Shown one piece after another: positions 1-7,831 of a stretch of 42,526 nt of DNA. Source of the stretch: a virus; the IMG/VR virus record IMGVR_UViG_3300032289_001820, positions 1 to 42,526 of that record; one strand, written 5' to 3'. Under the pieces are notes generated by a model. The model saw only the letters and a program-made list of their open reading frames with translations, did no database searches and had not been told where the DNA came from. The translations under genes and the position numbers were made by a program. The first letter of the stretch is position 1. Every line of letters begins with the position of its first letter.

Positions 1-93
1 CAGGTTCCGCTGACGACTCCTCCGATGCCGTAGGCTGTGCCGCTTCGGACATCGCTGGCAGATGGGAAATTCGTGGCGTTGTCGGGGGTGACG
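1..93. repeat. Terminal direct repeat, left copy (circular assembly overlap)
   Basis: Bases 1-93 are identical to 42434-42526. The repeat lies inside one continuous reading frame, so it is best read as the overlap of a circular or circularly permuted assembly and not as a packaged terminal repeat. Its odd length would fit an assembler k-mer. The unique genome is then 42,433 bp. Confidence 0.93.
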
Positions 94-992
94 AGGTTGC
101 GCTTTTGCAGGAGGGTCTGGGTTGCCACCTCAAGGTAGGTTTGGTCGTTAAGCGCGGAGGCCCAGCGCCATGCGGTGCAACCAATGGGGTTCACTCCCAA
201 AGTTGGCGAGATGAGGAATGGGCCGGTAAACAGGGTGACTTGCTGGCGATTTGTGCCGCCGACACCTGCGACAAATTCGCTGGCTTGGATCGCGCCGCTG
301 ATGACCATCGTGCCGGTGGAGTTGTTAAATGCTCCGGGGGAGGCGCTTCCCCCAGTGCAATTCCCCGTTATGTTTAAAACACCCAAAGAATTGTTATTTG
401 CTGCATATGAATTGGTGGCGACGGAGCCACCAGTGCAATTCCCTGTAATGTTTAGGGCACCGGAAAAACTGTTATTTGCTGCATGTATGGTTCCAGTGCT
501 GGTGCTTCCCCCAGTGCAATTCCCCGTTATGTTTAAAGTGCCGCCTGCACTGTTAACTGCACAACTTGCGAAGGTTCCAGTGGTGCAGTTGCCAACAATG
601 TTTAGTGTTCCGCTGGAGGTGTTATTGGCTGCAAATGCGTTTGATCCGCTGCCGCCAATGCAATTACCAACAATTGTAGCAGAGTTGCCAGATGTGCCGG
701 AAAAGGTCACGCAAACAGAATTTCCAAAAGATCCAGCAAAACAATTTGCCGTGAGCGTCACGCCATTCGACAAAGTGAATCCGCCTCCTGCCGTTGCCCC
801 GCCAAATGTGTCATTCCGCACCTCGCCTAGTGCGCCAAGGTTAGTCGAGACATTGACGGCGATGGCGAAGGAATTGGCCATGAGGACATCGCCATTTGCA
901 AAAGTGACCGCCGCTGCCGTGCCGCTGGGCGTGGTGGCCCAGACATCCGAGGCGTTAATGTTTCCTGCCTTACGGGCAAAATAGGTTGCCAT
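1..992 (-). CDS. Tail or appendage protein with NCTGG repeats (N-terminal part; gene crosses the contig edge)
   Basis: The frame opens with an ATG at 992 (MATYFARKAG), runs leftward to base 1 with no stop, and continues in the same frame from 42433 to 41911, giving 504 residues. Residues 1-95 look like the head of a beta-rich phage appendage. Residues about 105-235 hold five imperfect repeats of about 23-26 residues built on LNITGNCTGGS, each with one cysteine at the same place, which suggests a stacked beta-helix with a cysteine ladder (inference). The part after about residue 330 (in 41911-42433) carries two AIKAKTDLL segments of a type common in phage tail proteins. It lies last in the fibre gene block and directly before the lysis cassette. 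No named family is recognised; a virion appendage or host-binding role is inferred from position and repeats. Confidence 0.72.
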   Translation of the reverse strand, partial: MATYFARKAGNINASDVWATTPSGTAAAVTFANGDVLMANSFAIAVNVSTNLGALGEVRNDTFGGATAGGGFTLSNGVTLTANCFAGSFGNSVCVTFSGTSGNSATIVGNCIGGSGSNAFAANNTSSGTLNIVGNCTTGTFASCAVNSAGGTLNITGNCTGGSTSTGTIHAANNSFSGALNITGNCTGGSVATNSYAANNNSLGVLNITGNCTGGSASPGAFNNSTGTMVISGAIQASEFVAGVGGTNRQQVTLFTGPFLISPTLGVNPIGCTAWRWASALNDQTYLEVATQTLLQKRNLVTPDNATNFPSASDVRSGTAYGIGGVVSGT

Positions 993-994
993 GA

Positions 995-1279
995 TTAGAG
1001 TCCTTTCGCGACGAGGTAGGCTTGGAGTGCGGATTGAATCGCCCCGATGGCTTGCTGCTCTTCGGCGCTGGCTTGGGAGAGCGAACCGAGGACGACGGCT
1101 TTGCGGTGCTCAAGACCGGCTTGCTCAACGACTCCGTTTTCGATTCGGGTCGGGATGAGTGACATGGCGACATTCGCGTCTGGCTGGCCGTCTGGCTTGT
1201 AGAAGCCGGTGATGGCGAGGTTTAGCGAGTAGCGGTCGTAGGTTTTGCCGTCGATTTGGAGTGGTGTGGATGCTTGCAT
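995..1279 (-). CDS. Small tail-region protein, 94 aa, unknown
   Basis: The protein starts MQASTPLQIDGKTYDRYSLN and ends with a helical segment (SQASAEEQQAIGAIQSALQAYLVAKGL spans the last third). It is soluble, with no signal peptide or membrane segment and no cysteines. It sits two bases before the start of the repeat-bearing appendage protein and 18 bases after the preceding fibre gene, in the same leftward tail unit. The leader is A/C-rich (AAAAACCACCACC before the ATG) with no Shine-Dalgarno sequence. Position suggests a tail accessory or fibre chaperone, but no family is recognised. Confidence 0.7.
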   Translation of the reverse strand: MQASTPLQIDGKTYDRYSLNLAITGFYKPDGQPDANVAMSLIPTRIENGVVEQAGLEHRKAVVLGSLSQASAEEQQAIGAIQSALQAYLVAKGL

Positions 1280-1297
1280 GGTGGTGGTTTTTAGGGG

Positions 1298-1666
1298 TTA
1301 GGAAAATTGGAGGTTGGTTTTGTTCGACCACGCGCCGGTGGCGGATTGCTCCGAGAGCACATCGCCTGCGGAGTTGCTGGTGATTCGGTAAATTGTCCAG
1401 GCGGTGGAGTCCTCGGCTGGGCCGGATGCGGGGTAGTCGTCCCAGGCGAGGCGGCCGAGGTAGAGGTGGTCGCCGTCCACGGCGTGGAGGAGCTGGTAGT
1501 CGCTGGGGTCGCGGGGGCGGGCGAGTCGGAAAACTTCGTTGGTGTGGTCTTTGCTGTAAAGTCGGCGGTCGGCGAGGTTGATGGCGAGGGAGCCCTGCGC
1601 CACTTGCGCGGCGGTAGGGACTCGACCTGGGACCGTGCTTCGCAGGAGTTTTATGACCGTGGCCAT
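1298..1666 (-). CDS. Tail fibre-type protein with phage N-terminal motif, 122 aa
   Basis: The N-terminus contains PGRVPTAAQVAQGSLAINLA followed by DRRLYSKD. This is the common phage tail-fibre opening in which a 'P-T-..-Q-L..GE.AIN..D..LY.K' segment precedes the fibre body. The remaining 85 residues are beta-rich with several W and Y (DYQLLHAVDGDHLYLGRL), without transmembrane segments. The same opening occurs in the neighbouring 278-residue protein (GAPSSLAVGELAYNKVDDKL), so the two probably belong to the same appendage. The start at 1666 is ATG with no Shine-Dalgarno sequence. A fibre or baseplate-like structural role is supported by motif and location; the receptor is unknown. Confidence 0.72.
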   Translation of the reverse strand: MATVIKLLRSTVPGRVPTAAQVAQGSLAINLADRRLYSKDHTNEVFRLARPRDPSDYQLLHAVDGDHLYLGRLAWDDYPASGPAEDSTAWTIYRITSNSAGDVLSEQSATGAWSNKTNLQFS

Positions 1667-1721
1667 TGAGGAAGTTTTAAGTTTTAAGGATTAGGTTTTA
1701 AGCAGTGGCCCCGTGGAGCGA

Positions 1722-1743
1722 TGGCGCGGGATGAACCGCGCCA
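1722..1743 (-). terminator. GC-rich hairpin between two fibre genes
   Basis: TGGCGCGG (1722-1729) and CCGCGCCA (1736-1743) form a perfect 8-bp stem with a 6-base loop in the 100-base gap between the 278-residue and 122-residue genes. There is no T-run on the leftward strand, so it is a weak terminator candidate and could equally be an RNA-stability or processing element. The rest of the gap (1667-1766) is T/A-rich with repeated GTTTTAAG units. Confidence 0.4.
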
Positions 1744-1766
1744 CCGCTGTGGGGAGGGAGGAGCTA

Positions 1767-2603
1767 CTAGAAGCTGCCGCCGTCGAAGCTGATGCCGTCG
1801 ATGCTGCCGCCGGTGATGGCGACATTGTTGGCATTCTGCGTGGACATCGTGCCGAGTCCTGCTGCGGTGGTCTCCAAGCTGGAGACGCGGCCTGTGAGGG
1901 CTGTCGCGGCGGATTCGATGGAGTTGATGTCACCTTCGGCAGTAGAAACACGGCCAGTAAGGGCTGTGGCTGCTGACTCGATGGCGTTGATATCGCTCTC
2001 GGCTGTGGAAACACGGCCAGAGAGAGTTGTCGCTGCGGACTCGATGGCGTCGATGTCACTCTCTGCGGTGGTGACACGGCCCGCGAGGGTCGAGGCAGCA
2101 CCTTCGATGGTAGCGGCGCGGGACTCAAGGGCGTTGATGTCGCTCTCTGCGGTGTCGAGGCGGCCGTCAAGTGCGGTATCGGCTGCTTCGAGTGTCGCCA
2201 CGGCCGAGCTGAGGGCGCTGGAGGCGCTGTTGGCGAGGGTGGTGATGGCTCCATTGAGGCTGGAGTCTGCGGCCTGGAAGGCGCTCACGACCTCCGTCAA
2301 CGAATCAAGCGATCCTTGTGTGGTGTTCGAAAGCACCGAATCAATGCGTGAACCGAGGGCGGCTTCTGCTGCGGTCGCACGGGATGTTTCCGAGCTGATG
2401 CTGGAGTTCAGCGTGCTGACTTCCGAGGAGAGGTCGGCGTTCGTGGCGAAGTGGCCTTCACCCGCGAGGGTGATGATGCCGCTGTCGAGTCCGATGTAGA
2501 GTTTATCGTCAACCTTGTTATAGGCGAGTTCGCCTACGGCAAGGCTGGACGGGGCTCCGGCGTTACCGGAGAGACGGCGTTTGATGCGAAGGGTATTTGG
2601 CAT
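1767..2603 (-). CDS. Trimeric coiled-coil tail fibre, 278 aa
   Basis: Residues about 1-45 carry the phage fibre opening (RIKRRLSGNAGAP then LAVGELAYNKVDDKLYIG). Residues about 55-250 are an almost unbroken heptad pattern of A, L, I, S and E. The core has three near-identical 21-residue units of the form GRVSTAESDINAIESAATAL, i.e. three heptads each. The C-terminus has QNANNVAITGGSIDGISF, a motif often found at fibre ends that trimerise. This is typical of a shaft that links a tail to a receptor-binding tip. The gene lies between small tail genes and has an A/C-rich leader without Shine-Dalgarno. Structural role is well supported; the binding target is unknown. Confidence 0.8.
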   Translation of the reverse strand: MPNTLRIKRRLSGNAGAPSSLAVGELAYNKVDDKLYIGLDSGIITLAGEGHFATNADLSSEVSTLNSSISSETSRATAAEAALGSRIDSVLSNTTQGSLDSLTEVVSAFQAADSSLNGAITTLANSASSALSSAVATLEAADTALDGRLDTAESDINALESRAATIEGAASTLAGRVTTAESDIDAIESAATTLSGRVSTAESDINAIESAATALTGRVSTAEGDINSIESAATALTGRVSSLETTAAGLGTMSTQNANNVAITGGSIDGISFDGGSF

Positions 2604-2642
2604 GGTGTTTTGGGGGTGTTTGGTTGTTCTGCGGGGTTAGTC

Positions 2643-2915
2643 CTAAAACTCACCGCCGTCGGAATCCGAGACGATGGGGATGTAGGAAAGGGTTTCAGTG
2701 TCCCAACGGTGTGGGACATTGTTGTCGGCTGAAAAATAGATGCGGGCGACGACGCCTTCGGCGGGGAAATCGGCGAGAGTCGGGAAACGCTGCACATCGT
2801 CGAAGTCGTCAGGGATCATCGTGCCGGAGATTTGGCCCGAGGAGTCAAGCTGCGCCACCTGGGCGGTGGTGCTGACCATGTTGCCGGTAAGAGGATCGAA
2901 TGCGATTTGCGACAT
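2643..2915 (-). CDS. Small tail-region protein, 90 aa, unknown
   Basis: The sequence begins MSQIAFDPLTGNMVSTTAQV and has a central segment with RFPTLADFPAEGVVARIYFSADNN followed by a W and Y pair (HRWDTETLSYIP). The 'FP..G....IY...D....Y.WD......Y' pattern resembles short beta-rich fibre-tip modules seen next to phage tail fibres, though no family name can be given. Its start is 2 bases past the stop of the preceding 95-residue gene, in the same leftward tail unit. A small structural appendage protein is the likely role. Confidence 0.66.
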   Translation of the reverse strand: MSQIAFDPLTGNMVSTTAQVAQLDSSGQISGTMIPDDFDDVQRFPTLADFPAEGVVARIYFSADNNVPHRWDTETLSYIPIVSDSDGGEF

Positions 2916-2917
2916 GG

Positions 2918-3205
2918 TTACGCGAAGGGAGGATATTGGATGAAGGAAGTTTTAAGCTGGGCGTTGTCGGTCGCGGGAACGCCGCCGAAATAGGTCATGC
3001 GGATGCGGGCGACTGCGGTTCCGGCAAAGGAGTATTCCGTGTAGTCAGTGTTGTTCGTAGCACCGACGCGGAAGATTTCAAACTTGTCGTAGAGAGGAAG
3101 CGCAAATCCGGTGGTGGTCCGCAGAGCCCCATCAGGAGTGGCTTGGACGGGTTGCACAACTCCCGAGGAGGAGCGAGCGGCGATCTGAATGGTGGGGTTA
3201 CTCAT
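2918..3205 (-). CDS. Small tail-region protein, 95 aa, unknown
   Basis: A soluble, beta-rich protein starting MSNPTIQIAARSSSGVVQPV, with no cysteine, signal peptide or transmembrane segment. A hydrophobic beta stretch (TEYSFAGTAVARIRMTYFGG) lies in its second half. It is the first gene downstream of a 40-base gap that carries a TTGACA/CATAAT-like sequence (3218-3237), so it may head a fibre sub-transcript. Position among adaptor and fibre genes supports a virion role. No family is recognised. Confidence 0.66.
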   Translation of the reverse strand: MSNPTIQIAARSSSGVVQPVQATPDGALRTTTGFALPLYDKFEIFRVGATNNTDYTEYSFAGTAVARIRMTYFGGVPATDNAQLKTSFIQYPPFA

Positions 3206-3217
3206 GTCGTTAATTTA

Positions 3218-3237
3218 ATTATGGGAGAGGGTGTCAA
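3218..3237 (-). promoter_or_regulatory. Candidate promoter-like motif TTGACA-N8-CATAAT
   Basis: On the leftward strand TTGACA (3237-3232) is followed after 8 bases by CATAAT (3223-3218), 13 bases before the ATG at 3205. A closely similar block lies at 10960-10980. The spacing is much shorter than the usual 17 bases of a sigma-70 promoter, so this is a shared motif with promoter-like parts, not a confident promoter. Confidence 0.35.
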
Positions 3238-3245
3238 GAGGGGTG

Positions 3246-4208
3246 TTATTGGAAGCTGGCGGAGTAGCGGCGGACCTCGCCTTTGCGCAACCATGCGTCG
3301 TCCATTTTGCGGAGCAACACGCCTTCTGCGCGGCTGAATTGGTAAGCGGCGCGTTCGGGTTTGTCGGCGGCAAGCAAAAGCTCGCCGATGACTTTTTCTT
3401 TTATGTAGTCGGCTAGGAACGCGGGGATGGATTGCTTTTGCCATGCCGAGCTACCGGCCGGCTCGCCTTGGGATTCAATGAGGGCTTTGTAGCAGTCGCC
3501 TTTTTCGGCAAAATAAACGACCGTGCCAGGTTGATAAATGCGATTGCTGTCGTAGTCTGACAGCGCAAATTCCGGCTGCGGCAGGGCAAATTCGACGAAG
3601 ACCGGACCGGAGGAGTAGGCGGTATCCGTGATGAGGATGCGGTCTGCGGTGAGGGTGTAGCGGAGCTTGTTGGCGAGGCCGGAGGGGTCGGAAGACCAGA
3701 CGGCGGTGATTTCGCCAATGGGCGTAGCTCCGGCACTGGCAAGGTAAATGTAGGGAATCTCGGAGGCGGGGTCGTTTTCACTATCTTCGAAATAGGAGAC
3801 ATCTAGGCGCTGGGTCCACGCGACATCGTTGGCGGTGTCAATATTGATAAGGTCGCCGCTTTCGGTGGTCGTGATTCGCTTGATACGCCAAAGGGGCTGG
3901 TCTTGCGCGGAGCCTTCGATAGCGCGGCCAAAGTAGGAAATGGTGTCCACATAGTCCGCTTCGTAGGTGTAAGCACCTTCGACGAACCCCGCGCCGAGCG
4001 GCGTGCGGGATTCGACGAGGTAGATTTCTGGCCAATCAAAGAATGTCCAAGCGTCATCAAGAGCCGAAGAGATGTAATCGGCGACCAGCGTTGCTTGGCC
4101 GCTAGAGAGGCGGCCATGCACTTTTGAGGCGGCTTCGGGCAAGGCGGGGTCGATCCCCGCCCGTGCCACGATGCTGTCTATGAGTTGCTGGAGGCGGATT
4201 GTTTTCAT
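3246..4208 (-). CDS. Head-tail adaptor / tail tubular A-like protein, copy 2, 320 aa
   Basis: The N-terminus (MKTIRLQQLIDSIVARAGID) followed by a helical segment ending in DDAWTFFDWPE matches the N-terminal layout of the next gene (MRTVTFQSVLDGAAARIGLD, then FAWEAYKWPE), so the two are tandem paralogues. A segment near residues 215-245 reads YQPGTVVYFAEKGDCYKALI, resembling a small carbohydrate-binding-like beta module with the 'Y..GT.V......Y.A' pattern. The C-terminal 50 residues are helical (KEKVIGELLLAADKPERAAY). Placement just after the portal and before the fibres is that of a head-tail connector in podoviruses. Structural role is likely; exact equivalence to T7 gp11 is inference. Confidence 0.68.
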   Translation of the reverse strand: MKTIRLQQLIDSIVARAGIDPALPEAASKVHGRLSSGQATLVADYISSALDDAWTFFDWPEIYLVESRTPLGAGFVEGAYTYEADYVDTISYFGRAIEGSAQDQPLWRIKRITTTESGDLINIDTANDVAWTQRLDVSYFEDSENDPASEIPYIYLASAGATPIGEITAVWSSDPSGLANKLRYTLTADRILITDTAYSSGPVFVEFALPQPEFALSDYDSNRIYQPGTVVYFAEKGDCYKALIESQGEPAGSSAWQKQSIPAFLADYIKEKVIGELLLAADKPERAAYQFSRAEGVLLRKMDDAWLRKGEVRRYSASFQ

Positions 4209-4211
4209 CCG

Positions 4212-5378
4212 TTACTGCTGACGGGGGCCTTTGTCTAAGGCACCAGCGATTATACTGGACGAGGCGCGTTGCATCGGCGTGCTCGGGAACAAGTCGCGGC
4301 GATTGCTTTGCAAGCGAGTCTGCCCTTGCTTCAGCTCAATGATGTCAAGTTCCTTTTGCAGCGCGTCGGCGGCAAGGCCGTCCATGTAGGCAGCTTTGTC
4401 GAATTGCCCGTCCTCACGCAGCGCGTCGGCGGCTGCGGAAAATTTGACATATTCACTGAGCACTCGGGGGAAGTCGGCGTCGCCGGAGTTCGTGTTGTAG
4501 ATATTCGGACGCTTCGTGAATTCGATGTAAACCTCGTCGGGAGTGAGGTTGGTAAATTGCGTCGAGCCGCAAATAATACCAGCATCTGTGACCCAGAAAT
4601 TCACACGCTCCGCGTAGCGTGCGATTCGAGGGTCCTGAGCATAGACATGGATGACTTCGCCAATGGCTGTGGCGGGCGTGGATGAGCTGTTGAGGGTAAA
4701 TTGCTGCTCGAAGTTGACGGACCGAATGAAGTCCGAGTAAACTTTGATCTGCACCCAGAAATTTTTTGAGCCAGTTCCGCCTGGGACGACGCCAGCATCC
4801 ATGTTGCTTCTTGCAAAGTAGAATTTGCCGTTGTGTAAGACTTGGGCTCCTTGTTTGTATGCGGTCGCTGCACTCCACACTGGATAAGTGGAGTCATCGG
4901 GATCTGTAGCTATTTGCCAAGCCTCGGCACCTAGCGCCCGATTGTAAGGCTCCCAATACTCAGTGTTAGTAACCTCGATATTTTTAATGACTGCTTTTTT
5001 GGCTTCGTAATATGTTTTGTCTTTTAAGACAATTGCATTATCAGCATAAGTATTATTCTTGTCATGCAGCGTGTAGCTGAATGAGGTGTCTGGGCCTACA
5101 CCGGCAGCAGTCGTGAGGACTTTGCGCCAGTAGTTGTTTTCAAAAAAGATTTCAGAACCGATGGGATAAACTTCGGATGCGCTGTAATCTTCCCGAAAAC
5201 GGCGGCGCTCCACGGTGCTCAGTTCAGGCCACTTGTAGGCTTCCCAGGCAAAACGGATGCGGGTGTTGATGTATTCGGTCAGCGCCGAAGCTGTCGAGGC
5301 GGCGATGGTCTGTGTGGGGTCAAGCCCGATGCGGGCGGCGGCTCCGTCTAGGACGGATTGGAAGGTGACGGTTCTCAT
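4212..5378 (-). CDS. Head-tail adaptor / tail tubular A-like protein, copy 1, 388 aa
   Basis: The first 60 residues are helical and match the paralogue at 3246-4208. The middle holds WSAATAYKQGAQVLHNGKFY, the pattern of a small chitin-binding-like (CBM5/12-type) beta module, and an earlier YPIGSEIFFENNYWRKVL stretch that may be a second such module. The C-terminal part (LSEYVKFSAAADALREDGQF, then DKAAYMDGLAADALQKELD) is helical, as in T7 gp11-type gatekeepers. The ATG at 5378 overlaps the portal stop (ATGA), so it is translationally coupled to the portal, which fits a protein that docks on the portal ring. Confidence 0.7.
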   Translation of the reverse strand: MRTVTFQSVLDGAAARIGLDPTQTIAASTASALTEYINTRIRFAWEAYKWPELSTVERRRFREDYSASEVYPIGSEIFFENNYWRKVLTTAAGVGPDTSFSYTLHDKNNTYADNAIVLKDKTYYEAKKAVIKNIEVTNTEYWEPYNRALGAEAWQIATDPDDSTYPVWSAATAYKQGAQVLHNGKFYFARSNMDAGVVPGGTGSKNFWVQIKVYSDFIRSVNFEQQFTLNSSSTPATAIGEVIHVYAQDPRIARYAERVNFWVTDAGIICGSTQFTNLTPDEVYIEFTKRPNIYNTNSGDADFPRVLSEYVKFSAAADALREDGQFDKAAYMDGLAADALQKELDIIELKQGQTRLQSNRRDLFPSTPMQRASSSIIAGALDKGPRQQ

Positions 5379-7483
5379 GGGTTGTTATTGGGGGGTGGGT
5401 TGTTGGGGGATTGCAACGCGGGAAGGGTGCCTTGGCGGCCTATCTGGGCGTTTTGCTGTTGCTGGAGCTGGAAGTTGAAGCCCTTCATGCGGGCTTCGAT
5501 CATTTTGCGGAAAATCTCGTCCTGCTGGATGCGCTGCTGGAGGGCGGGGTTGGCCTGGATGATGCCTTGGAGGACTTGGGCGCGGAGCTGGTGGTTTTGG
5601 CCTTCGGCGGGAAGTTCGGGCTCGGTGCCTGCGGCGATTTTTGTGAAGGCGAGTTGTTCTTCGTTGGCTTCCATGGCGGCGGCGGGGCCGGGGTCGCGGA
5701 CGAGCATTTCGGCAAGAACTGGATCGACGGCGCTCATGATGAATTTGATGAGCCCGGCGCGGTCGATGACTCCGGCGGTATCCATCGGCACGATGGCTTT
5801 GCTGATGTAGTCGAGCTTTGCGCCGAGGGCTTCGGCGTCGAGGTTGCGGGCGTCCCAATCCACGATCAAATCGAACTTGCCTTGGATGCTTTCGCGGTCG
5901 GCTTGGAACGGGAGAGCCTGCCCTCCAGAGACGCGGAGGATTTGGACGGGCAGCATGTATTGCTGCATGAGCTGGTAGGTCTGGGTAATGATGCCCTTAA
6001 AGTCGCGGAGCCAGCGGTCCACCGTGTGCTGCTGGACGAGGGCGACATAGTTGGGATCGACTCCCTCGCCTGCCATGCCGAAGTATTCATTCACATCGCG
6101 GCGCACGGCGCGTTCGATCTCGATGGTGCCTTGGTCGAAGGGCGGCGGTTGCATCCAGCCGATTTCGTTGGGACGACGCTCAGGGATTTGCACGGCGGGG
6201 CCGAGGATGATGTCGAGCTTGCCACGGTTGGCGGGCACGCGCATGGGCGGCAGGATGGCGATTCCGGCGCGGTCGGTGCGATAGTCGCGCTGGGTTTTGA
6301 TTTCCGCCTGCATGGTGCTGACGATCTCGGGGATGCCTCGGGCTTCGATGAGGCAGCGGGTGACGCGCTCGCGGGGGAGTTCGATGAAAGGATATTCGCC
6401 GTGCGAGTAGGGGGAGATTTCTTCTTTGGCAAAGATGTCCACATTCGGGTGCATGACCCGGCACATGATTTTCGTGGCTCCGGTCTTCTCGTCGGTCTCC
6501 TTGCTGTAAACATGCCAGATTTCCACCAGGTCGCGGTGGTCTTGCCAGAGGATGCTGTCGCGGCGGTTCGTGTTCTGGTGGGCGTAGATGGGCCAGAGGG
6601 AGGTGCCTTTGTAGTTCTCGGCCTTTTCGTAAAATTCGTAGGGGTAGCCTTCGGTGACGGTGCGCTCTTCCAACTCCTCGCAAGTCACCATCTCGCGGCG
6701 GGCGATCCAGGGGGCGCGTTGGAGGTCGTAGGTGGCGGTGGGGAAAATAATGTCGTTGAAAGGTTCGAGGGCGGTCCACTCGGGCTTGCTCTCGAAAATG
6801 TAGGGCTCGGTGTATTCGACGGTGCCGCCTTCGCGGAGCTTGCGGACATTGGCGGCGGTGCCGGTGCCGGGGGCGAATTGCTCGGCGAGCTCGATGGCGA
6901 TCTCTTCTTGGAGGGGATCGAGGATCGCGCCGATGAGCATGGCGAGCGGCGAGGCGGGGTCGCCTTGCTCTTGGGCCATGACGATGAGTTCTTCGAGGCT
7001 GACGCTTTTCTGCTCAATGCGTGTCGTCGTTTTCCAAAACACGCCCATGATGGCGAGGCCGTAGGTGGCGCGGATGTTGAGGGCGAGTTCGAGTTCGCGG
7101 CGGAGGTCGGAGGCGCAGTGGGTGAAGAGCATCCACTTCAGCACGGCCTCGGCGGCGGTGCGGGAGAGGGCGTCGGAGGATTCGACCGGCATCATTTGCA
7201 AGCGGGCGGCAAAGGTGGCGGTGAGGCAAAGCTGGGCCTCGCGGTTGCAGACGAGATCGGCGAGGCGGATGCGGCAATCACTCGAACCGGACCAGGGGAA
7301 AACATTTTTGCCGTAATTCTCAGGCCACTTTTTGCCGTCGGAAGATTGGCCATCCCACAGCGCCATGCGGGTGTCGTAGTTGCGGGAGCGGACGGAGGAG
7401 AACCAGCCGCCATCGGTGGCGGCTTCGGTGAGCTGGCCGATCCAGTATTTCGTGTCGCGGTCTGGCTCGTCGGATTCAGTCAT
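5375..7483 (-). CDS. Portal protein, 702 aa
   Basis: The protein forms the dodecameric DNA-entry ring at one capsid vertex. Visible features are an N-terminal WIGQLTEAATDGGWFSSVRS segment; a long helical region with EPFNDIIFPTATYDLQRAPW, a typical portal wing motif in which the protein states a location in the wing domain; and the clip/stem region near YFGMAGEGVDPNYVALVQQH. The C-terminal 80 residues are Q-rich and helical (QLQQQQNAQI), like portal barrels. The open frame extends upstream to 7612, but the ATG at 7483 overlaps the preceding stop (ATGA), which fixes the start. Length and its place between capsid and tail adaptors fit podoviral portals. Confidence 0.8.
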   Translation of the reverse strand: MTESDEPDRDTKYWIGQLTEAATDGGWFSSVRSRNYDTRMALWDGQSSDGKKWPENYGKNVFPWSGSSDCRIRLADLVCNREAQLCLTATFAARLQMMPVESSDALSRTAAEAVLKWMLFTHCASDLRRELELALNIRATYGLAIMGVFWKTTTRIEQKSVSLEELIVMAQEQGDPASPLAMLIGAILDPLQEEIAIELAEQFAPGTGTAANVRKLREGGTVEYTEPYIFESKPEWTALEPFNDIIFPTATYDLQRAPWIARREMVTCEELEERTVTEGYPYEFYEKAENYKGTSLWPIYAHQNTNRRDSILWQDHRDLVEIWHVYSKETDEKTGATKIMCRVMHPNVDIFAKEEISPYSHGEYPFIELPRERVTRCLIEARGIPEIVSTMQAEIKTQRDYRTDRAGIAILPPMRVPANRGKLDIILGPAVQIPERRPNEIGWMQPPPFDQGTIEIERAVRRDVNEYFGMAGEGVDPNYVALVQQHTVDRWLRDFKGIITQTYQLMQQYMLPVQILRVSGGQALPFQADRESIQGKFDLIVDWDARNLDAEALGAKLDYISKAIVPMDTAGVIDRAGLIKFIMSAVDPVLAEMLVRDPGPAAAMEANEEQLAFTKIAAGTEPELPAEGQNHQLRAQVLQGIIQANPALQQRIQQDEIFRKMIEARMKGFNFQLQQQQNAQIGRQGTLPALQSPNNPPPNNNP

Positions 7484-7827
7484 GCTGTTCGTAGGCCGGG
7501 CATGAGGATGGCGAATTTCCCGGTGCCGCCGCATTTGACGACGCATTGGGGGAAGTTGCGTTTGAACCACGCAATGAAATCGGAGTCGCGCCAGCAGCCG
7601 GGGACTTTCCAATTCCAGAAGTGATAAATTTGGGGATCAACGGAGAGGGTCAAAGCGCCCACGCCCTCGATGGAGCGGAGGTCTTGCTTGGCGTGGTCGG
7701 CGGCGATGGCGTGCTGGCGGGCGTCGGCCTGCACGGCGCGGGAGTTCCACTGCTCGAAGAGCTCCGATTTCGCTCCTTCGGCGAGATCGCCGGGAAGGTC
7801 GCTGAGGGCTTCTTTGAGGATTTCCAT
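7480..7827 (-). CDS. Hypothetical protein between capsid and portal, 115 aa
   Basis: The likely start is the ATG at 7827 (MEILKEALSDLPGDLAEGAK); a TTG two codons earlier is also possible. The first half is helical, rich in A, E and Q. The second half has aromatic-rich IYHFWNWKVPGCWRDSDFIA and two cysteines (QCVVKCGGTGKF). Its stop overlaps the portal start as ATGA. The location behind the capsid terminator suggests a head-completion or connector role, but nothing in the sequence proves it. Confidence 0.65.
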   Translation of the reverse strand: MEILKEALSDLPGDLAEGAKSELFEQWNSRAVQADARQHAIAADHAKQDLRSIEGVGALTLSVDPQIYHFWNWKVPGCWRDSDFIAWFKRNFPQCVVKCGGTGKFAILMPGLRTA

Positions 7828-7831
7828 TGTC

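Noticed and set aside
1-93. True packaged terminal redundancy
   Set aside because: The repeat is inside one gene and the frame is continuous across the joint, which fits a circular assembly better.
330-720. CRISPR-like repeat array
   Set aside because: The repeats lie in frame in a coding gene, vary in sequence and length, and encode a regular protein motif.
5411-7624. Long rightward reading frame (737 codons) opposite the portal gene
   Set aside because: It is a GC-biased antisense shadow: the portal frame has clear portal motifs and coupled start. The same holds for 7546-8964, 11024-12976, 29703-31199 and others.
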